Source of the DNA: Aureispira sp050633105 | Lineage (GTDB): Bacteria; Bacteroidota; Bacteroidia; Chitinophagales; Saprospiraceae | DNA: 64,000 bases | Assembly (NCBI GenBank): GCA_050633105.1 | Contig: JBOEFW010000016.1 | Coordinates: 1-64,000 of the forward strand | Direction: 5' to 3' | Shown: positions 33,917 through 41,618 of the stretch, in pieces | Position numbering within the stretch: the stretch's first letter is position 1 | Layout of the letters: every line of letters begins with the position of its first letter | Position numbers and translations under genes: made by a program | The notes under the pieces: model-generated | What the model was told of the DNA's origin: nothing | What the model saw: the letters and a program-made list of their open reading frames with translations, nothing else | The model's database searches: none

Positions 33917-34642
33917 ATGAAACAGCCCTTATTTCCTTCTTATGTACGTACTGCTATTCTTTACTTTTTAAGTTTAGAAATAGTTTGTCTCTTAGCTAGG
34001 AGTATAACTATTTATTTGGTAACAGGTTCTTTGTTTGATCGGAGTATCAGTCCTCCTCCTGAAATAGCGCTATTTTATCGAGTCTTGCAATTTGTTCTTG
34101 CAGCAGGAATTGTCGTTTGGTTGGGTAAAAAACTCCAATTGCAGTGGAGTCTCCGATTCATTAATCGAAAACATTTCTTCCTATTCTTGGGGGTCGCTTG
34201 TTTGTTTTTAGTCAACAATAGTCTATCCGCTGTTTATAGTAGTGATGCGGCTGCTTTTAACCAAGAGATTTATACCAATCTTGGGATTTATTTCCTCCTT
34301 ATTACCTTTAGTTCTACTTGGGAAGAATTATTATATAGAGGTGCCGTACAATCTTATATTGATACTCACCATACTTCTCTCTCTTCCTCTGTAGAGCAAC
34401 AAGGTTTTTATATCAGTTATGGCAATAAATGGGCAACGCTCTTAATGTTTGCCCGCCACCTAGGTTTTTTCTTAGTTTTTGATTTTGCCTTTGCCCTAAC
34501 AGGATTATTATTAGTTCTTGTTTTTTCTCTAGTAGCTGGTTGGATGCGTAGTACAACACGTAGTTTAATCTTGCCCATTCTCTTGCATTGTTGTTGCAAT
34601 TACATTTATCTCAGCGTTCATGCTTACTTTGCGATTGCCTAA
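33917..34642 (+). CDS. CPBP (CAAX-type) intramembrane metalloprotease
   Basis: The 241-residue protein has about six or seven membrane segments. The metalloprotease motifs are EELLYR at 136-141 (EExxxR), FARH at 177-180 and HCCCN at 223-227 (HxxxN). These match the Abi/CPBP family, whose bacterial members process or protect against bacteriocins or act as CAAX-like proteases. The central motif is one residue shorter than the usual FxxxH. It is the last gene of the four-gene cassette; anmK follows after 63 bases. A maturation or immunity role is inference. Confidence 0.8.
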   Translation: MKQPLFPSYVRTAILYFLSLEIVCLLARSITIYLVTGSLFDRSISPPPEIALFYRVLQFVLAAGIVVWLGKKLQLQWSLRFINRKHFFLFLGVACLFLVNNSLSAVYSSDAAAFNQEIYTNLGIYFLLITFSSTWEELLYRGAVQSYIDTHHTSLSSSVEQQGFYISYGNKWATLLMFARHLGFFLVFDFAFALTGLLLVLVFSLVAGWMRSTTRSLILPILLHCCCNYIYLSVHAYFAIA

Positions 34643-34705
34643 TTTTCTGTACCTTTAAGCTCTTTGATAAGCATTTTGCTCGTTCATTATTTCTTTTAAT
34701 GTTTT

Positions 34706-35815
34706 ATGGTATATCATATCTTGGGCCTCATGTCAGGCAGTTCTTTAGATGGCTTAGATCTAGCCTATTGTCGATTTGATTGGCAAGAAAATAAGGTAGT
34801 GGCTTGGGATATTCTAGCCGCAGACACCCTTCCTTTTTCTGACCTCTGGCAAAGGCGTTTGGCTAACCTACCTCAACAGGATGCGCTCATTTTTGCAAAA
34901 ACGCATACTTATTTTGGGCATTATATAGCCGAGTTAGTGCAGATTTTTTTGCAAAAAAACAACCTGCAACAAGTGGACGCAATTGCTTCACATGGACATA
35001 CTATTTTCCATGATCCTAATCGTCGTCTTACGGTACAAATTGGAGATGGAGCCGCCTTAGCGGCCCAGACAGGTTATACTACTATTTGTGATTTTAGAAC
35101 ACAAGATGTGGCCTTGGATGGAGAAGGGGCTCCTTTGGCGCCTTTAGTAGAACAGCATTTGTTAGGCGGCTATGATTTTTACTTGAATTTAGGCGGCATT
35201 GCTAATGTATCAGCTCCTGTTGATGGGCGCTGGGTAGCGTTTGATTGTTGCCCTGCCAATCAAGTTCTAAATGGCTTGGCGCAAGAATTAGGGGCACCTT
35301 ATGATGAAGCAGGTGCTTGGGCTAGAGCGGGACAAGTACTTCCCAATTTACTCACACAAGCCGCTCAATTTGATTTTTATCATCAACCGTATCCCAAATC
35401 GTTGGGCAATGGTTGGATTCAACAAGAAGTTTTGCCGCTTTACAAAGCGGCAAAAGGTTCTTGGCAAGATAAACTGGCAACCGCTTGTGAACATACTGCT
35501 ATTAGTATTGCCGATGCCTTACAACAAATCATTGAGCAAGAACAATTGTCTAAAGAACAGCCTTTTCGAGTTTTAACAACAGGTGGTGGGGCTTTTAATA
35601 CCTATTTATTGGAAAGTATTCAAGCCTATTGTGACCGCTCTTATAACATAGAAATCCACTGTCCTTCTGAGGAATTGATTTCTTATAAAGAAGCCCTATT
35701 AATGGCCTTATTAGGCCTCTTGCGCTTAGAAGGCCAACCAAACAGCTTAAAATCAGTCACTGGTGCTCAGCGAAACACGGTCAATGGGGCTGTTTATCAT
35801 GGCTTTAAGTCTTAG
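34706..35815 (+). CDS. anmK: Anhydro-N-acetylmuramic acid kinase
   Basis: This enzyme phosphorylates and opens 1,6-anhydro-MurNAc recovered from cell-wall turnover, giving MurNAc-6-phosphate. The 369-residue length is typical. Motifs are the ATP loop LGLMSGSSLDGLD at 6-18, SHGHTIFHDP, QIGDGAALA, TICDFRTQDVALDGEGAPLAP (catalytic Asp) and LNLGGIANVS. Its end overlaps the end of the converging TonB-type gene by 11 bases. It may be reached by read-through from the upstream cassette, because no terminator lies between them. Confidence 0.94.
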   Translation: MVYHILGLMSGSSLDGLDLAYCRFDWQENKVVAWDILAADTLPFSDLWQRRLANLPQQDALIFAKTHTYFGHYIAELVQIFLQKNNLQQVDAIASHGHTIFHDPNRRLTVQIGDGAALAAQTGYTTICDFRTQDVALDGEGAPLAPLVEQHLLGGYDFYLNLGGIANVSAPVDGRWVAFDCCPANQVLNGLAQELGAPYDEAGAWARAGQVLPNLLTQAAQFDFYHQPYPKSLGNGWIQQEVLPLYKAAKGSWQDKLATACEHTAISIADALQQIIEQEQLSKEQPFRVLTTGGGAFNTYLLESIQAYCDRSYNIEIHCPSEELISYKEALLMALLGLLRLEGQPNSLKSVTGAQRNTVNGAVYHGFKS

Positions 35816-36314
35816 TTTCTTCTTTTCCTGATAATTTGAATCGAATAGGCAAAGTATATTGTACAGCAACAGATTTTCTACGATATCTTCCAGGCGTCCA
35901 GCCTGCTTTCATTTCCGTCATTAAACCGACTACTCGAACGGCTTCCTTGCCTAGTTCATACCCTGGATCACGCAAAAGTTCAATGTCTTCAATTTTACCC
36001 TTTTTAGTCACTGTAAAACGTACTAAAGCCATGCCTTCTTGGCTAGCTTCTAAGGCTGCTGAGGGATATTTGACATTTTTGTAGATAAATTTTAGTAATC
36101 GGAGATCGGCACAGCGCTTCTTCTCTTTAGCACTTCCTTTCATTTGCTTACAGCCTGGAAAACGGGGCATTTCTTCTGCCAAGGTATAAACTCCATCTTT
36201 GTTGGGTCTAAGTTTTTTCTTAGTGGAAGAGGAGCTCTTTTTTTGAGCATGAATTAGAGGAGTATAACAAAAAAAAGTGACGCTCCATAGAGCGACTAAA
36301 TAAATATGTTTCAT
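35805..36314 (-). CDS. Periplasmic TonB C-terminal-domain protein 1 (no membrane anchor)
   Basis: The 169-residue protein has a signal peptide ending LIHAQ, a short Ser/Lys linker and a TonB C-terminal domain. The domain shows AEEMPRFPGC, then C-x12-C ending KKRCAD, FIYKNVKYPSAA, VRFTVTKKGKIEDIELLRDPG and VQYTLPIRFKL. TonB C-terminal domains bind the TonB box of outer-membrane transporters. This one lacks the N-terminal membrane anchor and proline-rich arm that couple TonB to ExbBD, so it cannot transduce energy alone. It is the last of five tandem paralogues and converges on anmK with an 11-base overlap. Confidence 0.82.
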   Translation of the reverse strand: MKHIYLVALWSVTFFCYTPLIHAQKKSSSSTKKKLRPNKDGVYTLAEEMPRFPGCKQMKGSAKEKKRCADLRLLKFIYKNVKYPSAALEASQEGMALVRFTVTKKGKIEDIELLRDPGYELGKEAVRVVGLMTEMKAGWTPGRYRRKSVAVQYTLPIRFKLSGKEETKT

Positions 36315-36385
36315 GAGTTTTTTTTAGGATCACTGGTTTTATTATAATTAACAATAATAGCCTTATTTTTCCATTTCTCCTATTC

Positions 36386-36865
36386 CTAGTTTAAGTGATA
36401 ACGTATTGGAAATTGATACTTAACAGCAACTGCTTTACCTTTTAGGTAGCCAGGCCTCCACGGCGTTGATAAATCATTCATAGAGCGTAAAACCGCAGCG
36501 ACGGAAGCCCCCATCCCATAACCTGGGTCTTTCAAGATTTCTATATCTCTTACTTTCCCTGTGGTATCTATAATAAAACTAATGACGATCAACTCACAAA
36601 CGTGAGCTTCTCGTGCTCTAGTTGGGATTTTCCAATTGGTATAGAAATATTGTAATAATCGTTGATCAGAACATTGCTTTTTTTCTAGCACACTCCCCTC
36701 CATCTCTTCACAACCTGGGAAGCGGGGCATTTCTTCTGCAATAGTTACCCAATCGGTAATGGGTGGGGTAGAATCATTAACGATAAGAGGACAAGCGTTT
36801 AGACTACCACTTTTGATTAGTAATAGCAGCCACACAAAGCATAGAAAGCTGTTTTTATTGTTCAC
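36386..36865 (-). CDS. Periplasmic TonB C-terminal-domain protein 2 (no membrane anchor)
   Basis: The 159-residue protein has an N-terminal signal (CFVWLLLLIKSGSLNAC). That Cys could be a lipid attachment site, but the context is not a clear lipobox. The TonB C-terminal domain shows AEEMPRFPGC, C-x12-C ending KKQCSD, YFYTNWKIP, FIIDTTGKVRDIEILKDPG and VKYQFPIRYHL. It is more diverged than its neighbours: the usual YP is IP, and an extra Cys sits in HVCELIV. It starts 5 bases after the stop of paralogue 3, so they are co-transcribed. Confidence 0.8.
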   Translation of the reverse strand: MNNKNSFLCFVWLLLLIKSGSLNACPLIVNDSTPPITDWVTIAEEMPRFPGCEEMEGSVLEKKQCSDQRLLQYFYTNWKIPTRAREAHVCELIVISFIIDTTGKVRDIEILKDPGYGMGASVAAVLRSMNDLSTPWRPGYLKGKAVAVKYQFPIRYHLN

Positions 36866-36870
36866 TAAAA

Positions 36871-37440
36871 TTATTTTTTACTATGTTTTTTACGTGTATT
36901 CTCTTCCTTTTTTTCTTCTTTTGTTAAGCTAAATCGCACAGGTAAATTATACTTGACATTTGTAAGTTCTCCTTTATGCTTACCAGGTGTCCAACTTTGT
37001 CCTTTAGGTAAATCATTCATCAATCGAAAGATTCTCATTGCCTCTGCTCCTGTTCCACCTCCTGCATCTCTCAACAGTCGAATATCTTCTACTTTTCCTT
37101 TTGTAGTTATTACAAAACTAACAACAACCGTCCCCTCTATACCATTTTCCTTAGCAAGGGTTGGATACTCTAGATTACCATAAATAAACTTAAACAAATT
37201 TAGATCACCACAAACTTTTTTTGCTCTATATCCATTTGCCATGTCGCAACTCGTAAAGTAAGGCATTTCTTCAACGATCGAATATATTTCATCTTTGTGT
37301 TTATTAACCGTCGGCTCCTCCTCTATCTCATATTCCGCCACTTCAGGAAACGTTTTTTCTGGATTAGACTCGTCTGTAACTTGTGCAAAAAGAGGCGTTA
37401 TCAATACGATTGTTAGGAGGGTAAAAATTACTTGGCGCAT
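36871..37440 (-). CDS. Periplasmic TonB C-terminal-domain protein 3 (no membrane anchor)
   Basis: The 189-residue protein has a signal peptide ending TPLFAQ, an acidic linker of about 35 residues and a TonB C-terminal domain (VEEMPYFTSC, KKVCGD, FIYGNLEYPTLA, VVSFVITTKGKVEDIRLLRDAGGG, VKYNLPVRFSL). The tail is rich in Lys and Glu. PGC is changed to TSC, and the Cys spacing is x11 instead of x12. No transmembrane anchor remains if the signal is cleaved. It is the middle member of the array. Confidence 0.8.
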   Translation of the reverse strand: MRQVIFTLLTIVLITPLFAQVTDESNPEKTFPEVAEYEIEEEPTVNKHKDEIYSIVEEMPYFTSCDMANGYRAKKVCGDLNLFKFIYGNLEYPTLAKENGIEGTVVVSFVITTKGKVEDIRLLRDAGGGTGAEAMRIFRLMNDLPKGQSWTPGKHKGELTNVKYNLPVRFSLTKEEKKEENTRKKHSKK

Positions 37441-37528
37441 AATTGTTGGGTGGGTGAACTATTGGATTCATCTATTTTCTTGGATGTATTATCAAGGACC
37501 ATGCCCAGCTAATGCGCTATTTTAAATC

Positions 37529-38500
37529 TTATTGTCGGATTGGAGCTTCAGTTTCTTCCTCTTCTTCTAATTCTATACGATCCAATCTAAATCGAATGGG
37601 CAAATTATACCTTACTTTCACCACTTTTCCATGCTGTGTACCAGGTGTCCAAGGCTCTGGCAGGTCATTCATACTAGCAACAATACGCAGCGCCTCCGCT
37701 CCTGTTCCTCCCCCTGGGTCTCTTAATAGTTTCAACGCCTCTAACTTCCCCTCTTTATTGACGGTAAAGCCCACTACAGCCATCCCCTCTATTTGAGCTT
37801 TTTGAGCAGCTAATGGATATTTTAATTCGCTATAAATATATTCTAACATTTTTTGATCAGCGCAGGCTTTCTTCTCTCGATAGGTTCCTTCTAATTCTTC
37901 ACAGCCTGGAAAACGAGGCATTTCTTCCACTACTTTAAAAATAGGTTCTTCTATTACTTCTTCTTCTATTTCCTCTTCTACAAATTCTGGATCCTCTTCA
38001 TAATCGTCCTCTTCCATCAAATCATCAGGCATGTCTGATAACGATGGCGGTAGAGGTGGCGGCGGAGGTAGTGGTGGTGGTGGGATTTCTTTTTTATCCT
38101 TAACCAAAGGTTGTTTTTCTTTCTGTTCTTGTTCTTCTTTTAGTGCAATAGAAGGAGCATCCATTTTTGCACCACTACCACTTTCTATTGCCATATTTTC
38201 TAGCTCTAAAGGCTTTTCTTCTGCCATTGGAGGGGCTGTAGTACTACAAGAAAAAACAACTAGTGTCATTCCCATAGATAAGATTAGACTCATTAATTGT
38301 AGGCTGAATCTGTATTCATTTAGGTTTAAGTTGGGATGCTTTTCCATAAACTCAGGTAATTTTTGCACTATTTGTTGATAATAGGTTTGTTGTTGCCAAT
38401 AGGTTTTAATTGCAGCAAGGATTATTGCTAACAAAACAAGTGTTCCTGTTATTATAACCATTGTTTCTTGGACACTTAATAAAAATGTAGTGGGTGGCAT
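37529..38500 (-). CDS. TonB-family energy transducer, membrane-anchored (paralogue 4)
   Basis: The 323-residue protein has two hydrophobic segments at about 13-30 and 65-85, unlike classical TonB with one. An acidic and proline-rich stretch follows (KEIPPPPLPPPPPLPPSL, then Glu/Asp-rich). The TonB C-terminal domain is at about 200-310 (VEEMPRFPGC, KKACAD, YIYSELKYPLAA, GFTVNKEGKLEALKLLRDPG, VRYNLPIRFRL). The anchor and extended arm make this one of two array members able to span the periplasm and work with an ExbBD motor. No exbB/exbD genes are in the window. Confidence 0.83.
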   Translation of the reverse strand: MPPTTFLLSVQETMVIITGTLVLLAIILAAIKTYWQQQTYYQQIVQKLPEFMEKHPNLNLNEYRFSLQLMSLILSMGMTLVVFSCSTTAPPMAEEKPLELENMAIESGSGAKMDAPSIALKEEQEQKEKQPLVKDKKEIPPPPLPPPPPLPPSLSDMPDDLMEEDDYEEDPEFVEEEIEEEVIEEPIFKVVEEMPRFPGCEELEGTYREKKACADQKMLEYIYSELKYPLAAQKAQIEGMAVVGFTVNKEGKLEALKLLRDPGGGTGAEALRIVASMNDLPEPWTPGTQHGKVVKVRYNLPIRFRLDRIELEEEEETEAPIRQ

Positions 38501-38614
38501 ATTCCGTTCCTTAAAAGCGATATAGAAAAATAGGCACTCCCTACCATAGGAGTACCATACATGGGCTAACGAACACTATCTAGCAATGACGTGTGGTTAA
38601 TTTATATTATTTTA

Positions 38615-39562
38615 CTAGTCTGTCAATTTAAAACGAATTGGCAAACTGTACTGTACTTTTACTTTTCGGCCTCGTTGCTTACCAGGAGTCCATGCTTGAG
38701 GCAATGTGTTCATCATTCGCACAATTCTAAGGGCTTCTTTCCCTAGCCCTGCCCCTGGATCTCTTAACAACTTGACATTTTGGATTTTCCCTTGCTTGTC
38801 TACGACAAAACTAACAACGGCAATGCCTTCTACTCCTATTTCTGATGCTTGACGTGGATAACGAATGTTATCATAAATAAAGGTGACCATTTTCTGATCG
38901 GCACATTGTTTCTTGACAGCGTGCTCCCCTTCTATTTCCTCACAGCCTGGAAAACGAGGCATTTGTTCTGCTACAGTCAAGGTCTTTTCTATGGAGATAA
39001 TTTCTGGCTCAGCTGGTGCTGGCTCTGGCTCAATTTCTATATTACCAAAAGTAGGAGCCGCTGCTCCATCATAAGGGCCTGTTGTTGGTACATTATGCCA
39101 TGGTTCTACAGGAGGTTCTGGTTCTATAATTGGTTCATTATCTACTTCTTCTATTAATCCATTCTCTATAGGCGGAGGAGGTAATGCTGGTAATTTCTGT
39201 GGTGGCTCATGCGTCGTGACAGGCATATCTTCGACCAATCCTTCTACAACTAATCCATTTCCTTCTAAGTAAGCATTATGGCTGTAGTGTGTCCAAGCAA
39301 AAATCATTAGGACTACTCCAATTGCGGTCACTAAACTCAATAGTTTAATGTTTGCGCTGTATTGGTAGACATCTACGGCATTGTATTTTTTAGTGAGGCT
39401 TGATAAACCTTGGGCCTCTTTGCGATAAGCAGCATGATGTTGCTTCCAGTACCATTTCACTCCTACAATCACTGCTCCTAATGTTGCTGCTACACCCAAC
39501 AATCCTAAAAGCACTTGATTACCTGTTAATGTCAATGTAGATAGAAAAATAAATGTAGTCAT
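38615..39562 (-). CDS. TonB-family energy transducer, membrane-anchored (paralogue 5)
   Basis: The 315-residue protein has the same layout as paralogue 4: two hydrophobic segments (about 15-35 and 70-90), a proline-rich arm (PPQKLPALPPPPIE, EPEPPVEPW, EPEPAPAEPE) and a TonB C-terminal domain (AEQMPRFPGC, C-x12-C ending KKQCAD, FIYDNIRYPRQA, SFVVDKQGKIQNVKLLRDPG, VQYSLPIRFKL). It is the first gene of the array in transcription order. The shared cysteine pair and tandem position show that all five arose by local duplication. Confidence 0.83.
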   Translation of the reverse strand: MTTFIFLSTLTLTGNQVLLGLLGVAATLGAVIVGVKWYWKQHHAAYRKEAQGLSSLTKKYNAVDVYQYSANIKLLSLVTAIGVVLMIFAWTHYSHNAYLEGNGLVVEGLVEDMPVTTHEPPQKLPALPPPPIENGLIEEVDNEPIIEPEPPVEPWHNVPTTGPYDGAAAPTFGNIEIEPEPAPAEPEIISIEKTLTVAEQMPRFPGCEEIEGEHAVKKQCADQKMVTFIYDNIRYPRQASEIGVEGIAVVSFVVDKQGKIQNVKLLRDPGAGLGKEALRIVRMMNTLPQAWTPGKQRGRKVKVQYSLPIRFKLTD

Positions 39563-39860
39563 CTGTTCCTGTTTTTGTGCGTTTTATGAGACGATTCTCT
39601 ACTGCTTTTTTCCTTGTTTCTAGGCATGGCGAAGCCCTTACTAGTTTTTACTAGTTATAAAATAAATGGCCTTCCTTTCTATCGTTCTTTTTTATTCTAA
39701 AAGGAAAACCTGCCCATTCTTATTATTAAGGAATTACTTAGACGCTTCTTGTTTGTTTAGAGTTATTGACCTTGATAGGTCTTTTGAAAAAGATGTCTTA
39801 AGCAGCTTTGTTAGAATAGATGCCTCTAATCTTATTTTTGGTGGTTGGCAGATTTTTTTT

Positions 39861-39898
39861 TTCAAAAAAAAGCCATCTTGAATAATTTCAAGATGGCT
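39861..39898 (-). terminator. Terminator of the coiled-coil protein gene
   Basis: On the minus strand AGCCATCTTGAA (39898-39887) and TTCAAGATGGCT (39882-39871) form a perfect 12-bp stem with a 4-base loop, followed by a run of T. Confidence 0.85.
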
Positions 39899-39929
39899 AA
39901 CTATTTAAATTACGTCCTTTTTTAGGCCT

Positions 39930-41291
39930 TTATTCTTCTTCATCTTTTGGTGTTTCCTCTACAGGAGGCTCTACTCCTGGAACTTCTATTGGTTCTTTTA
40001 TAGGCTCTACTCCTGGAACGTCTACTGGTTCTGTTACAGGTGTTTCATCCTTTGCGTCGATTGTTATTTCCTCCACAGGAAGCTCTATTGTAGGCTCTAC
40101 TGGTGGGACCTCTATTGGTTCTTTTGCAGAGTTTTCTTCCTCTATAGCTTTAGCGGCAGCCTTTTCAGCCGCCCGCTTTTCTTCTGCTGCTTTTTGTGCT
40201 TGGCGTTTTTTCTCTCGTTCTGCTTCGCGTTTTTCTTCGCGTTCACGACGAGCAGCATTTTTCTTTTGTTTGTTTTCCAAGTCTTTCATGGTGTTGCGCA
40301 TATCTTGCAACTTGTTGTTCTTGGAATCAATTCGTTCTTGAATAAGTTTGGCGCGTACTTCTCGCAGTTGGGTTTCCAACTGGCTTACGTTCCCTGAATT
40401 GAGTTTGCCTTTTTGGATGGTCATTTCTTTTTCATCACGACCAATAGAGCGTTCCATTTTTTGGATAGCAGTTAGGAGACCTTCCATACGTCTAGTAAGA
40501 CGGCCTTCGGGCGAACTATTGGGAGAACGTTTTTTCTTCACTTCTTTAAAAGCAGCATCTATTCGATCCCACAACTTAGAGCGTAAACTTCTAGTTAGTG
40601 TAGCATTCTTAAAACGCTGTTGTAGGTCTTTTAGTCCATTAAAGAGTTTTTGCAGGTCTGTTTTCTCTGCACGAATTTGCGCTTCAATTGGTTCTAGTTG
40701 TGCTACAATTTCTTTGTAGCTTACTTCTGCTTGTTCTTCGTATTGGCTATCTTCCTTAGAACGCATGGTTTTAAGTTGGGCAAACAACTCATTGGTTCTA
40801 CCACGTAGCGTATTGATGTGCTCACGAAATAGATTTTGCTCATTGATCTGTTGTTGTACCTTATCCCAGAAGCTTTTCATTGTATTCCAAATATCTTTGG
40901 AATAATTATTTAAGCTATCTACCTTTTCTTGTAATTCGTCAAGTTCTGTTCTATATGTTTGGTACAGTTTGGTAGACAGTACCATAAAGATCCATTCTGT
41001 TTGGGTGCGGGTCAGCAATTCCTGTTTATCAGCTTTAACATCTTCAGGCAATAAGCTACTACTAGCTGATAACGCCTGTTCTGTTGCTTCTACTCCTTCT
41101 GGAAAGGCAACTGCTTGCCCTTGACGCCATTTATTAAGCAATTCTTTGGAGAATTCTTCCGATGCATTATTGCCTTCAAAAACCCAAGTTTTCACTTTGT
41201 TTGCTTCTGGATTAAGCTCTAAAGCCAAAAGTACTTTCTCCTGTACATCTTCTATACCTTTCTGGCCCCACAGTACAAGTTTTGTTTTCAT
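39930..41291 (-). CDS. Coiled-coil protein with a C-terminal EPIEVPGVEP repeat tail
   Basis: The 453-residue protein is of unrecognised family and has no signal peptide. Residues 1-60 look like a small folded domain (LVLWGQKGIEDVQEKVLLAL, KTWVFEGNNASEEF). Residues about 95-370 are highly charged and helical with heptad character (DELQEKVDSLNNY, RRMEGLLTAIQKMERSI) and end in a Lys/Arg/Glu/Ala-rich single helix. The last 60 residues repeat EPIEVPPVEP, EPVDVPGVEP and EPIEVPGVEP. This build suggests a cytoplasmic structural or scaffold protein. It is transcribed alone, with a strong terminator. Confidence 0.6.
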   Translation of the reverse strand: MKTKLVLWGQKGIEDVQEKVLLALELNPEANKVKTWVFEGNNASEEFSKELLNKWRQGQAVAFPEGVEATEQALSASSSLLPEDVKADKQELLTRTQTEWIFMVLSTKLYQTYRTELDELQEKVDSLNNYSKDIWNTMKSFWDKVQQQINEQNLFREHINTLRGRTNELFAQLKTMRSKEDSQYEEQAEVSYKEIVAQLEPIEAQIRAEKTDLQKLFNGLKDLQQRFKNATLTRSLRSKLWDRIDAAFKEVKKKRSPNSSPEGRLTRRMEGLLTAIQKMERSIGRDEKEMTIQKGKLNSGNVSQLETQLREVRAKLIQERIDSKNNKLQDMRNTMKDLENKQKKNAARREREEKREAEREKKRQAQKAAEEKRAAEKAAAKAIEEENSAKEPIEVPPVEPTIELPVEEITIDAKDETPVTEPVDVPGVEPIKEPIEVPGVEPPVEETPKDEEE

Positions 41292-41531
41292 AACAGTCCT
41301 TCTTTCAGTAATTTGTAATCTAAATTCTAATTAATGAGATTGTTTAAATAATACAACCTCAATAAACAAGCCTATTCTCAACAGGTAACGTATTTTTATT
41401 AGTGCTTTTGATATAGAAAGCATTTTTATTGCTCCTAAAACTCTAACAAAATAAACAAGATAACTAATGCAGAACGCTTAAGGGGGGAGTGTCGTTGCTT
41501 ACAATAACTCTAATTTAAGCTTTCTTTTTCA
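41292..41531. other. Intergenic region
   Basis: About 330 bases separate the coiled-coil gene from the repeat protein upstream in transcription. Apart from the terminator at its right end, no gene or clear promoter was seen. Confidence 0.3.
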
Positions 41532-41575
41532 AAAATAAGACCTCTGCCCTTAAAAAGACAGAGGAGAGGCCTTAT
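41532..41575 (-). terminator. Probable terminator of the PG-binding repeat protein
   Basis: CCTCTG (41541-41546) and CAGAGG (41559-41564) form the core of an imperfect hairpin flanked by partly matching ATAAG and CTTAT. T-rich sequence follows on the minus strand. Confidence 0.5.
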
Positions 41576-41618
41576 AGATCATTCCGAAGTTTTAGGCAAT
41601 TAATACCCTAAAAATCGT

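Noticed and set aside
37529..39562. The glycine/tryptophan-rich plus-strand frames opposite the TonB genes
   Set aside because: They are reverse-strand readings of the proline-rich arms and TonB domains and show no features of their own.
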